DNA of 64,000 bases from Albula goreensis (taxonomy: Eukaryota; Chordata; Actinopteri; Albuliformes; Albulidae). The notes under the pieces were generated by a model. That model saw only the letters and a list, made by a program, of their open reading frames with translations, did not search any database and was not told the origin of the DNA. The stretch is from positions 1,399,501 to 1,463,500 of the forward strand of contig CM040743.1 of assembly GCA_022829145.1 (NCBI GenBank), read 5' to 3'. A program made the position numbers and the translations under genes. Below are positions 50,571 through 62,499 of this stretch, in pieces; within the stretch, counting starts at the first letter, position 1; every line of letters begins with the position of its first letter.

Positions 50571-53500
50571 TGTTAGACTGTGGCATACATGATACAGGCT
50601 GTGTGAAACAGCTAGCTAATATGCAACATATAACACTGTTAGATTGTGGCTGAAATGTCTTTTTCCTCAGGTTGTGTCATGTTTTGATTTTATTTCACAG
50701 AGAGCAAAATGCTGGATTCTGCTGGAGCAGATGTGAAAGAGGAACTGGCAAAGACAGGTAATACTGAATCAGACTCTCAGTTTCAGAAATGACAACAAGA
50801 AAATCATACATACACCCCACCCAAGTATATTTTGATTATATTTTATATTTGATGTCTTGACCTCTGACCCCAGTATTATAGACCTATAAAGAGTGACACG
50901 GGAAGATCTCTCTCTGACAGTGTATAGGAGGTGTTTGATGGTGTCTTCAGTAATAATCTTTGCCGTTGCAGCTCGATGGTATTCCATCACAGTGACCGGA
51001 CCCGGGGCACTGCCCTGCCGTCTGCTGGTCCACATCCCCTGCCTCTGCGGCTCCAGCATGAAGGACTACCTGCTGAGCACCATCCAGGAGTGCAAGAGAC
51101 GCAGGTTCAAGCTCATCACAGTTTACATCGACAGGAACGGTTAGTTCTCTTGAGAAACATCATTCGGCAACAGCCAAAGCAGTCACACTTACCAAAAAAA
51201 CAAGAACTGCACTGCTTTCACCAGGCTTATAGCAGAGAGGTATAAACCTGGCACTATCACTCTGAACTGCACTGCTTTCACCAGGCTTACAGCAGAGAGG
51301 TATAAACCTGGCACTATCACTCTGAACTGCACTGCTTTCACCAGGCTTACAGCAGGGAGGTATAAACCTGGCATTATCACTCTGAACTGCACTGCTTTCA
51401 CGAGGCTTACAGCAGAGAGGTATAAACCTGCCATTATCACTCTGAACTGCACTGCTTTCACCAGGCTTACAGCACAGCAGTATAAACCTGGCACTATCAC
51501 TCTGAACTGCACTGCTTTCACCAGGCTTACAGCAGAGAGGTATAAACCTGGCACTATCACTCTGAACTGCACTGCTTTCACCAGGCTTACAGCACAGCAG
51601 TATAAACCTGGCACTATCACTCTGAACTGCACTGCTTTCACCAGCCTTACAGCAGGGAGGTATAAAGCTGGCACTATCGCTCTGAACTGCACTGCTTTCA
51701 CCAGGCTTACAGCAGAGAGGTATAAACCTGGCACTATCACTCTGAACTGCACTGCTTTCACCAGGCTTACAGCAGAGAGGTATAAACCTGGCACTATCAC
51801 TCTGAACTGCACTGCTTTCACCAGGCTTACAGCAGAGAGGTATAAACCTGGCACTATCACTCTGAACTGCACTGCTTTCACCAGGCTTACAGCAGAGAGG
51901 TATAAACCTGGCACTATCGCACTGAACTGCACTGCTTTCACCAGGCTTACAGCAGAGAGGTATAAACCTGGCACTATCGCTCTGAACTGCACTGCTTTCA
52001 CCAGGCTTACAGCAGAGAGGTATAAACCTGCCACGCATATTATGTCAAAATGTTTACCTAGACAGCAACCATTACCTGGCTGAATTTTCGTAAAGCGCTT
52101 TGTGTCTTTCATAACTCAACTCAGAGCTTCACAGCGGCTTTGATGCAAAACAAATGGCTAAAGATTTAATGCTCACCACACTGAAACATCTGGATGCTGA
52201 GGACGAGCTGAGGATCGTCATTCCACAGGAAGACCTCTTCAACATCTTCAGGGACGAAGCAAAGACTATTCATTCAACGCATCTAAAACTCTCAGAATTG
52301 GGTCAGTTTCACCTCATAGCCTTTCAATACGGATTAAACTGTCTATTACCCTGCAGTCTGGTCAGGCATGCCCACAGTGGCTGCATTGATTACAAGCAAA
52401 AAATAAAATGTCGGTTTGTCCCAACATGTTGAATTGTATATCTACCTTTTTATCATTCTATATACTCAGTCATCTCCCTGTATAATGGACTATGTCAAAT
52501 ACAATGTTACCAAATACTTGAAGTTAAATCTTTGCATAAATGATTTATTTATTATTTGGTATTTATAAACCAAATCCAGTTTTACCTGCATTCCCAGTAA
52601 ATAACGAACAGCGTCTAGGTATTTTCAGTAAGGTTGATTAAACCAGATAAAATTAGAGTACTGTCAGTAAGTAACCTCCTCCTTGCATCCTCAGAGTTTT
52701 TTGTGTCGGCCTCGCCTCGGGGTGTCCTGGCCTGTCTGGGCTTCAAGCACAGACCCAAAGACGATGCGGAATCCCTTCATCATCACTCTCACCTGTGTGA
52801 GCCGGCCGTCATCCACCTGTTCTCCAGGGACCGGCATCTCCTGGGCAAGGCTGGATCCGCTCTGGAGCGGCACTACGCCACCTTCCTGTCCAACGACACC
52901 CTGGTCAACCCTTCCATCCGCTCTGCTGGGAGAGCCGCCATGGACAAGATCTGCCAACTGGAGGGCAAGCACAGGGTGAACGTGACCGTGGGGGATGGGG
53001 TGGTCATCTTCAACGGCCTGGCCGCCAAAACCTCACAGGCCTGGGAGGAGACCTTGAGCATACTGGACGAGGACCGCGAGCAGCGGCAACGCGACAAGCA
53101 CCAGCGGTTCTGCAGAAATGCCCGGTGGACCATCTACAACCAGCAGAACCTCCCCGTCAACATAGACCCCAAAGACAACTACAACCTGGAGATTCAGCAC
53201 ATGACTCTGAGAAAACCCACCACAGTGCAGGGACAGAGAGGGGAGACTCTCACCGTCAACTTGAGAACGATGACCGCCAAGAGCAGCACAACTGGCTTAC
53301 AGCATAAAGTAGAGAGGACGGAGGTGGTGGGTGAGTGCTGCGTTAAAAACATACCGTTTCCCTAATGTTTTATGAAAATCTCTGTAATTTTCTATGTAAT
53401 GGTATTGGTACCTTCAAGAAGACATTACAACAAGCTACTGCAATAGCCAGAAGTCTATGTGTGGTGATGGAGTTACAGTTAAATGAAAATTGTATCATTT

Positions 53501-55354
53501 GTTAGCCTGCTAAAAAGGTACCAGCAATTCCATAGCTGTTTGACATTACCTATAACAAAGTTAAATTAGCTATTTAGCAAGTCATTTATGAAGATGGTGG
53601 CATGTTAGCTGATGTTAGGCAACATTTAGATGACATTTAAAAATGTCATGTTTTAAATGTTTTTGAACGTTATCCATAGGTGGTTTGAACTGGTCATTAG
53701 AACCAATCATTGGAAAGAATGTCAAGTCTTAGAACACACAGTTTCCCCCCGGTGCTTGACAGACTGATTTTCATGATAAACTGCTGTGTTTGTGTATTTT
53801 CTCTGTAAAAATGAACTTTTGCCTGGAATAGGATCAGGGAATCCTGGGAAATGGAGTGAAATGGGCTCGGAGGACTACAGGAAGGAGGAGCTGGACAGAG
53901 AGTCACTGGAGTACCGGTGGGTGGAGAGGATGTTCAACAGAACGATGTCCAAATGCATCATTACGAAGGTAAAGCAGTGACTGGGTCCAGAAACCACAAC
54001 AAAATACACATTCAGATATGTTATTGTGCCTTTCATAATGTAACATCTAATCTTTTTCCACTTTGCAATTCAAGCTTGTGTCATATAAATGTCAGACCAG
54101 TCTTCTAACTGAAGGAACTTTCTCTGTGTTTATTAAAACTGGACCTATAAGAGATTCAGACTAAATAAGCGCCTGTTAAGCTGCAGTGGTAAACAAAAAC
54201 ATTTTATCATTTATATAAAACTTATAATTTTATCCGGTGGTCTCTTCTGGTCCCTCTTGAAAATGCAGCAGTTGTTTGTTATCAGCTTGATAACTAATAC
54301 ATGAAGTTAGCTTACTTTACCTTTCCTCATCCCTCTCCCTCCTATCTCTCTCTTTGCCTCCACAATTCTCATCCTGGTCCTGTCTCTCTTTCTCACGCTG
54401 GTCCTGTCTCTCTTTCTCACCCTGGTCCTGTCTCTCTTTCTCACGCTGGTCCTGTCTCTCTTTCTCACCCTGGTCCTGTCTCTCTTTCTCACGCTGGTCC
54501 TGTCTCTCTTTCTCACGCTGGTCCTGTCTCTCTTTCTCACGCTGGTCCTGTCTCTCTTTCATCACGCTGGTCCTGTCTCTCTTTCTCTCTCTGTCAGATT
54601 GAGAGGATACAGAACAGAAAGCTGTGGAGGAACTTCTCTATGAACGTCACACAGAAAGTGCAGCACCTGTTTTACGGCATCACACCTGGGGACTATGAAA
54701 CCATCCAGACAAACGGCTTTTTCAGACCTGAGGAGTCCTACTTCCACTCCGACACGGGTGAGTCAGCATTAAACAGGTTTATATTCATGCCAAGATTATT
54801 ATTATATTATCTATTTATATATCTGCTTTCATTCTATTTACATAGCACCTTGAGCTATCCTGCTTGAAAAAAAAAAATCAGAACAGGAAAGATAGTTACG
54901 ACAATACATGAAATGTAGTCTATGTTTGTACAGTACAGATTATGGGGTAGTCAAATTTATTCTATAATAAAAATTGTCTTAAAATTTGAGCTAAAACATG
55001 ATGCTGACTCTAATGGCCCAGGAAGGATTGAAAAATAGGAAAAGAACATCTCAGATGTGTTTGTCTCTCTCCTCAGCCCAGGGAAGGGGTATATATTTCT
55101 GTGTGGATGCTTCCGCTGCTCAGAGGAAGTGTGAGTTTGACCACAGGAAGCAGAAGATGATGTTCCTGGGTCGGGTGGAGACGGGGAGGTTCACCGTGGG
55201 GAAAAAGTCATTCAATGCCCCTCCCCCCATCAACCCAGCCAACCCCAGAGAGCTGTACAGCAGTGTGGTGGACAGTGTGGACAAGCCCAGTGTGTTTGTG
55301 GTGTTTCGCTCTGATAAGACCTACCCTGAGTACTGCATCACTTTTACTGAGTAA
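45207..55354 (+). CDS. parp14-like: PARP14-like protein with RRM/KH-like modules, one macrodomain, WWE-like region and a non-catalytic PARP domain
   Basis: Fourteen exons: 45207-45381, 46138-46256, 46616-46676, 46844-47823, 48253-48286, 48566-48613, 49093-49230, 50701-50757, 50972-51139, 52125-52301, 52695-53330, 53832-53968, 54598-54757, 55077-55354. They total 3,168 nt (1,055 aa), all GT-AG and in frame. Parts in order: RRM-like start MEESGYRVFASCEG; KH-like repeats in the 980-nt exon; macrodomain split over four exons (VVVNPLCRSTT, LPCRLLVHIPC, LRIVIPQEDLF); WWE-like region near ARWTIYNQQNLPVNI; PARP domain from ERIQNRKLW to YPEYCITFTE. In the PARP domain the NAD-binding His is Tyr (HLFYGITPG), the Tyr of GRGIYFCV is kept, and the third triad residue is Cys. 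Human PARP14 has three macrodomains and 1,801 aa, so this is a short relative. The family is interferon-linked in vertebrates; I saw no clear ISRE here. Confidence 0.9.
47824..49092. other. Introns of PARP14-like gene with two small exons
   Basis: AT-rich intron DNA around the 34-nt (48253-48286) and 48-nt (48566-48613) linker exons. No repeat array was seen. Confidence 0.6.
49321..50395. repeat. 27-bp minisatellite, about 39-40 copies, in a PARP14-like intron
   Basis: The unit is CATGTTACAGACTGAAATAA plus CCCCTGG or CCCCCGG. It lies between the first two macrodomain exons (49093-49230 and 50701-50757). The 27-bp period keeps an ORF open on each strand, translating as MLQTEITPG; I do not regard it as a gene. 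Confidence 0.97.
50506..50569. repeat. (AT)n microsatellite
   Basis: About 31 AT dinucleotides, self-complementary and cruciform-prone, in the same intron as the 27-bp array. Confidence 0.95.
51170..52032. repeat. 60-bp minisatellite, about 14 copies, in a PARP14-like intron
   Basis: The unit contains CACTGCTTTCACCAGGCTTA, CAGCAGAGAGGTATAAACCT and GGCACTATCACTCTGAACTG, with exact 60-bp spacing. It lies between macrodomain exons 50972-51139 and 52125-52301, at the point where the third conserved macrodomain loop would be encoded. Confidence 0.97.
54363..54590. repeat. 24-bp pyrimidine-rich minisatellite, about 9 copies
   Basis: The unit is CTGTCTCTCTTTCTCACGCT plus GGTC. It runs directly into the polypyrimidine tract and AG acceptor of exon 54598-54757. 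Confidence 0.95.
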
Positions 55355-55575
55355 CATTCAGAGTACTGTATCATTTTTACTGAGTAACATTCAGAGTACT
55401 ACACTACTTTTACTGAGTAACATTCAGAGTACTGCATCACTTTTACTGAGTAACATTCAGAGTACTGCACCACTTTTACTGAGTCACATTCAGAGTACTG
55501 CACCACTTTTACTGAGTCACATTCAGAGTACTGTATCACTTTTACTGAGTAACCCATAGAGTACTACATCAACTT
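55331..55575. repeat. 33-bp repeat copied from the PARP14-like stop-codon region, about 7 units
   Basis: The first unit is the real end of the coding sequence (TACTGCATCACTTTTACTGA then GTAA). The following units repeat it with CATTCAGAG between. It forms the start of the 3'UTR. Confidence 0.93.
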
Positions 55576-56370
55576 TACTATGTAAACTGCATCACCTTTC
55601 TTTATTACTTATTTAATTATTTAACCTTTATTTAACCAGGAGAAAACCCATTGAGACATAGAGTCGCTTTTACAAGGCTGACCAAGAGGACAGCAGAGAA
55701 CATTAAACCAGTTACATGACATGACATTACAATTAAAACATTACAGCAACACATTATACAACTTTATGGAGTGGCCTATTAGAGTACTGTGTTAATTTCA
55801 CTCAATAAACACTGTAACGACTGATTTCTGGTTCAAATTGCCCATCACACAATTTTTTGGGGTGGAGGGGGGCTACGTATCGATGGGGATTGAGGTGAGC
55901 AATCTTTCTCACGGTTAAGTACTATAATAGGGTGAAAGGTGTTGTATAAATCCAGTCCATCATTACAGTTAAGTCTAAATCTAAATAATCTAGATCCTAT
56001 ATTTTTTTATTTTTTTGATTATTTTCATCTTGATTTTTTCCCCTCTGTGTTCATGACTCAGAATCTTAAGTTAATTCTGTCTTGTTGGCTTTGCCTTAAA
56101 TTTAATGTTTTTAATGTTTGTAAATATTGTAATTTCTGTATGCGTGTATGTACATGTCTTTTAAGCATCCTGCTAAAGTCATACACTGACTCACACACCT
56201 TCACACAGTGTGATACACATAGCGGGAACTCAACATACAAACTGTCATTTACTTGAAAACCCACCCATCTGTATTTTATTCTGTCTTATAAACTATGTAA
56301 TTAATCTGTGCCTTACTATGAAAACTGAGTGATGATTAAAAGTACATATATGGGCATTTGACCGGTGAAT
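55355..56370 (+). other. 3'UTR and flank of PARP14-like gene with polyadenylation signal
   Basis: After the 33-bp units there is a segment with TTTATTTAACCAGGAGAAAA, CCCATTGAGA (about 55,628-55,660), a wording common in fish transcripts and probably a dispersed repeat. AATAAA at 55,804-55,809 is the likely poly(A) signal. Beyond it no gene was seen. Confidence 0.55.
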
Positions 56371-56384
56371 TAAATATACATTTT
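56371..56384. repeat. Target-site duplication, left copy
   Basis: TAAATATACATTTT at 56371-56384 is matched exactly at 61942-61955, bracketing the LINE. The copy at this end abuts the element's poly(A) (T-run on the plus strand). Confidence 0.88.
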
Positions 56385-59300
56385 TTTTTTTTGAACTTTA
56401 TTGCCTTTAATACTCATCAACAGGTAATTAACATCACAAAGGAAAACAAGGCAAACAAAAACATACACCAAGGAAAAAAAAAAAAAAAAACATCTTGAGA
56501 TTGGGTCTCATCTGTCACACAGAGGTAGCACTGTAAAAGGTATAACACATATAGCACAAGGGATATTTAAAATAATAAAATTAATATGGTATAAATATAT
56601 AAGAGTCCTATGCGAGATACTCAATAACTGGGGTCCACCTTCTCATAAATACAGGTACTTTTAGCTGTAACTGGGCAGTCATATATTCCATCATATAGAC
56701 ATGTTTTACTTTCTGTAACCACTGTGTGATCATGGGAGGGTTAGGCTTCATCCAATTAATAGTAATAATTTTTCTTGCAATCATCAACAACACATGTAAT
56801 ATATAACATTGTTCTGTGGTAAACAGGTGGTCAGGAAACACATCTAATAAAAATAACAAAGAGTCCATAGGAAGGTCCATTGACATAATTTTTTCCAGTT
56901 CTTTTTTGACATTTTTCCAAAATATCTGTATTTTCGGGCAATCCCAAAATATATGAGTATGGTCGCCGACCAAACCACATTTCCTCCAGCATTTGTTGCT
57001 GGGATTATTCTTGGAGACAAAAGTTGTTAATGGTGTCCTGAAGAACCTGATTTTGACCTTCCAGTCAAATTCCTTGTATATTTGGCTTCCAACCCCCTTG
57101 TGGCATCTGGAACATATGTTTTCCCAAGAGTCATCATTTATTATTGCATTCAGCTCCAGTTCCCATTGTTGCTTGATGTGTAATGTATTGTCTGACATAT
57201 CCATCCTTAGTTTTTTGTACATGTGAGATATTTGTTTTTTTGTTGAGGAGCGGTGTTCAAACATATGTATAAAATGACTTTCTATATTTGTAGGTTCCTT
57301 TCGTATATTTTCCCAATCTGTATTTTTTGTAACATAATGTCTGATTTGTAAATATCTATATAGGTCACTTGAAGGTAGGTTAAACTTATCTCTAAGTTGT
57401 GAAAAGATTTAAATACATGCCCCTCCAGGAGCTGATTTATTACTATCAGACCATTCTCCGCCCATCTTTTATAAGCCCTGTCATACATAGATGGTAAAAA
57501 CTCTATATTCCCTACTATAGGCATGGCCCGTGACAGGACTACAGCTCCCTTTAGTTGTTTTTGAAGTAAATTCCAAACCTTCAATGTGTGTCTAATCCAT
57601 AGATTATTGATTTTAAGCTTTTTCTGAGATTGCTGGCTAAGAAATGGAAGACTAGATAGCGGTACCCCTGGTATGGAGTTTTGTTCAATGGAGACCCATC
57701 CAGTCTCTAAGTTCCTGACCACCCATGCCTCCACCGCCGCAACTGGGCTGCCCAGTAGTAAAATTTTAGATTAGGTAGATTCAGGCCTCCTTTCTCTTTT
57801 GCTGACATCAGTACTTTCAACCGTATTCTTGGTCTTCGGTTTTGCCAAATGAATTTTGATATTAGTTTTTCTAATGACTTAAATATAGATTGCGGTACTG
57901 TGATAGGGAGGGACTGAAATAAGAATAGTAGTCTTGGTAGGATATTCATTCTCACAGACTCTATTCTGCCAAAGAATGATAAAGGGAGCACATCCCATCT
58001 ATTTAAATCCTTTTTGATTTCTTTAATCAGTTTATCGTAGTTAGAGGAAAATAATTGTGTGGGTTTAGGTGTGAGAAAACACCAAGATATCTGAATCCCT
58101 GATTGGATCTTCTGAAAGAGACCAAATCATCTAACTGGGGGCTAATCCCCAACAATCATCATGGCTTCAGATTTGTTCGTATTAACCTTATAACCCGACA
58201 CGTTACCGTATTCATTAAGAACATGTAGGAGTGCAGGGACAGAGGTAACAGGATTTTCCAGAAATATTAATATATCATCTGCGAAAAGTGCCAGTTTATG
58301 TTGATTATTTCCTTCATCATGTATTCCCTGTATAAGGGGATCAGATCTTATCAGTTCGGCTAGTGGTTCAATGCTGAGAGCGAACAAAGATGGCGACAAA
58401 GCATCTCCTTGACGTGTACCCCTTCCCAGCGGAAAAAATTCGGAGCAATGCCCGTTTACTCTAACTCTTGATCTTGGATTTTTATAAAAGTTTTGATCCA
58501 CCTCACAAAAACATCATTAAAACCCATTTTGCCGAGAGTCTGTTCTAAAAGGTCCAATCGACCCTGTCGAATGCCTTCTCAGCGTCTAGGCTGAGAAGCA
58601 TTGACGTGGTGTCCCTCTTGGACGCAAGTGATTGCAGGTTCAAGGCTCGTCTTACATTATCAGTTCCCTGTCTATTGTTAATAAAACCTGTCTGGTCTGG
58701 TTTTATAAGTTTCCTAATATACTTTTGTATTCTATTTGCTATAATGGAGGTCAAGATTTTAAGATCTACACATAGGAGACTGATAGGCGGTAAGATGTAC
58801 ATAGCGTCGGGTCTTTATTGTCTTTATGAATAACACTTATCACTGCATCTGACCATGACCCAGGAGGGTGTCCTTCTGTTAGAGCGTAGTTGTATACTCT
58901 ACACAAAACTGGAGTTAACTCATTTATCAACATTTTATAATATTCTCCTGGAAGTCCATCTACCCCTGGAGATTTGTTATTTTTAAGTTTGAGAATATTT
59001 TCTTTGATTTCTTCTTCTGTAATTGGATGTGTCATTGTATCTGCCTCATCTACTGTTAATCCGGTTAAATTAACTGAATTAAGGAAGGATTCAATCTTTT
59101 CTTTTTATGAGGCTGATCTTCAACTGTATATAGCTTTTGATAATAAGTAGCGAAAAGCCTCCGAGATATCTTTTGGTTGGGTTAACATCTGGTCAGTATT
59201 TGGGCATTTTATTTTACGCACTACTCTGTTAGACTGAGCTTTACGCAGCTGGAAGGCCAGCAAGCGGCTTGCTTTATTACCAAATTCGTAGTACTTCCTG

Positions 59301-61941
59301 TTTATAAATCGCAGTGCTCCTTCTGCCTTGTAAGTCAATAGATCATCCAATTTCTGTTTCTTTTCTTTTAATAATTCCAGAACTTGGTGTTTCTTTGATT
59401 GTTGATACTGTGACTCTAACCTTTTAATTTCCCTCTCTAATGCAACCTGTTGGGCTAGTCTTTGCTTTTTTAATCTGGATGAGATAGCAATAATATTACC
59501 CCTTGTCACCGCCTTGGCTGCCTCCCAGAGAGTAGAGGGGGAGACTGTGTCATTATCATTAAGTTTCAAATAGTCTGTTAAGTTTTTACGGATTTCTTGT
59601 TGAATAGCTTCATCGTTTAGTAATGATACATTGAGTCTCCAGTATTTAAACTGCTTCTTCAGTCCAATCTGTATCTTTACAGTGACAGGAGCATGGTCCG
59701 ATATAGTTATTGGTTCTATATTACATTCACTAGTTCTGTAAATATCTGTTCCTGATATCAAAAACATGTCTAGTCTGGAGTGGCTACCATGCACCTGTGA
59801 CATGAAGGTATAGTCCTTTTCTCTAGGATGTAGGTGTCGCCAAACGTCCACCAGACCCAGTTCATCCATCATTGCATGAAGAGTTATAGATTTCTTGGAC
59901 ATAGAGCCCGCTCCTGCTGGAAGCCTATCTACAGTTTGTCTCAGAATGCAATTGAAGTCTCCCCCTATTAAAATAATTCCCTCTGCTCTGTCTGCTAATA
60001 GGGATGCTATCCTCTTAAAGAAATTTGGACAGTCCTCGTTCGGGGCATATAGATTAACCAGTGTAATTTTAGTACCTCCAATAGTACCTATTACCATCAC
60101 ATACCTACCCTCTTTATCCTCAATTACTTTTTCATGGCTAAAATAAACTGATTTATTTAGCAAGATGGCGACTCCTCTTTTCCTCCCGTTTGTGGAGGAG
60201 GAGCTATATATCTGATCCACCCACTCTCTCCTTAATTTTAAGTGTTCTTTGTCTGACAAATGAGTCTCTTGTATCATTGCTACAGAGCAGTGTAGTTTTT
60301 TAAGTTGGTTGAATATTTTTTTTCTCTTAATTGGACTACTTATACCCTTTACATTATAACTGATACAATTTAAGCTATCCATGTATGATTGATTTGTGCT
60401 TTTTAGTATGCTCTCCTCTCAGCATTTTACAAATACACATATAATCAGGAATAACTGAAATAATGTACAATGACAGTGACCCATGACCCATCTCAAGGCA
60501 GAATAAAACAAATAACATTAAAGAAACAAAGTAAAGTGAACTTCCAAATACCCAACTGGATTTTTCAGTATTATTTTGTTGTTTATCTACTTCAAACCTG
60601 AACATGAACCAGTCCCGGTGTAGCCTGGGCTGAGGAGGGTGACTACTCCTCCGTGGGACACACACACACGGTGTCGGAGCTGCTGTCGTCCAGCTAATGA
60701 AGCGGTCGTTGCTGCTCGGTATGCGGGTAGTACTCGCGGTTTACTGGGTTCCGTCTCTTGTAAAACTTGTAGAACTTGGTATTCATCCTAACGTTGATTG
60801 TTTTAAACTCGATAAAGTAAGACTCGGCGTCATTCATCTCCGCTGAGGAAAGCTCTGACATCCATAGATGGTAGCACCGCCGGGTCTTTCCTCTCTCTCT
60901 CTCCCGCGGTGCTCCACTTGTAGTGGGACAGCTCGCTCTCCATCCGCTCCCTCTCATCCACCCGGCCTGGATCGCGAGCTCCCGTAGCACCGGAAGAGCT
61001 TGTGTTAACGCTCGAGTAGGTCTTTTCACCCTCACCAGTGAAGATCCTTAGCTGTGCTGGGTAGATGCATTTGGCGCTGATGTTTTTTTGCTTTAGCTGT
61101 TTAATGACATCACGGACCTTGGCTCTCTTTTTTTTGCAGCTCCGGGAATAATCATGGTCGAAGAATATCGGCTCTGTTTTGTATAGGATCTGTCTTTGTC
61201 TCCAAGCCTGTCTTAGAATAGCGTCCTTCACAGAGTAGTCCAGAAACTTGACAATCAGTGATCTCGAGTAGCATTGGGGTTCTTTGGCTTAGCTGTTAGG
61301 GATCGTGGGCTCTCTCAATTTGTAAATTCACATCAGGCATCGGTTGGGACTGATTGAATTAGTTCCTTCACAAAAGCCTTCGCATCCTTTCCTTCACTCC
61401 CTTCGGGCACTCGATAAATTCTTAAATTATTTCGTCTTGACCTGTTCTGCAGGTCTTCACACCTGGCCGTCAGGTCCATCTCTCTATGTAGCAGGTACCG
61501 TATTGCTCTCTGGTGTCTCATCCCGGTTTCCTCCGCAACGCTAATACGTCCTTCTGCCTCCGTAGTTCTTTTTCAAGTTTAGTCATTTCGTCTTTGAGTT
61601 CTTGCATGGAAGAATCAATTTTTCAGCGACAGTCTGGTCTGCGTGTGTCCGTCTTGATTTTCTTTCCTTAACTTCTCCAGTTCAACTAATATTTTGGACT
61701 CATAGTTGCTAGTGCTAGCCCCTGCCGCATCACTCGATGTCTGTTTTAAAGTTAGCTGCTTCAAATTTTCGTTTTTGTCATTCGTGTGCTCCTGTTTCGA
61801 GCTTCTGCCTCTCGCAGAGGTGGCCATGTCGAGTTTATGCAATTTTGCCGAGTTTTAAATAGTTTTGTTAGGAAGATTAACAGTTAACCGACGGAGTTCA
61901 GTTTTAAGCTGCTATTTCCAACATGGCGTCACCGGAAGTCC
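56385..61941 (-). mobile_element. L1-clade LINE retrotransposon, near full length, frame-broken
   Basis: ORF1 relics at about 60,694-61,842 (start MATSARGRSSKQ at 61,827; NRSRRNNLRIYRVPEGSE typical of L1 ORF1). ORF2 from 60,382: apurinic-type endonuclease (NLYAPNEDCPNFF, ILIGGDFNCI) intact to about 59,120. Reverse transcriptase pieces in shifted frames follow: 59,035-58,766, 58,802-58,545 and 58,501-58,142 (LALFADDILIF). The C-terminal part, with a Cys/His motif KCGLVGDHTHIFWDCP, spans 57,991-56,608. The poly(A) end appears as T-run 56,381-56,392. ORF2 is broken by several frameshifts or stops, so this copy is not autonomous. Confidence 0.95.
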
Positions 61942-61955
61942 TAAATATACATTTT
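61942..61955. repeat. Target-site duplication, right copy
   Basis: TAAATATACATTTT, identical to 56371-56384. It marks the 5' end of the minus-strand LINE and shows the insertion was not 5'-truncated by much. Confidence 0.88.
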
Positions 61956-62044
61956 AATATGTTTGCCACAGAAAGACACACATCTCTGCTGCTTTGTTGC
62001 CAACTGTGGGAAAGAGCAGAACCCATAAATAAGCATTTTAACCC

Positions 62045-62498
62045 TTTTAGTACAGTCCCAGTTCCTGCATGGAAACACCACTGCTGCCCCACAGTAAATT
62101 GAACATGAAGTCCACCCAAGAAGTCCAAGTCCCAGTTCCCTATGTCCACCCCCACCCATATCCCTGTTGGTACAGTCCCAGTTCCTTAACTCCACCACCA
62201 CCCATATCCCTGTTGGTACAGTCCCAGTTCCCTAACTCCACACCCACCCATAACCCTGTTGGTACAGTCCCAGTTCCCTAACTCCACCCCCACCCATAAC
62301 CCTGTTGGTGCAGTCCCAGTTCCCTAACTCCACCCCCACCCATATCCCTGTTGGTACAGTCCCAGTTCCCTAACTCCACCCCCACCCATAACCCTGTTGG
62401 TGCAGTCCCAGTTCCCTAACTCCACCCCCACCCATATCCCTGTTGGTACAGTCCCAGTTCCCTAACTCCACCCCCACCCATATCCCTGTTGGTGCAGA
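62045..62498. repeat. 46-bp minisatellite, about 8-9 copies
   Basis: The unit contains ACAGTCCCAGTTCCCTAACT, CCACCCCCACCCATATCCCT and GTTGGT. The first copies are more divergent. Confidence 0.93.
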
Positions 62499-62499
62499 T

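Noticed and set aside
51160..52112. 292- and 307-codon minus ORFs
   Set aside because: Translations of the 60-bp array, opposite to the PARP14-like gene and inside its intron.
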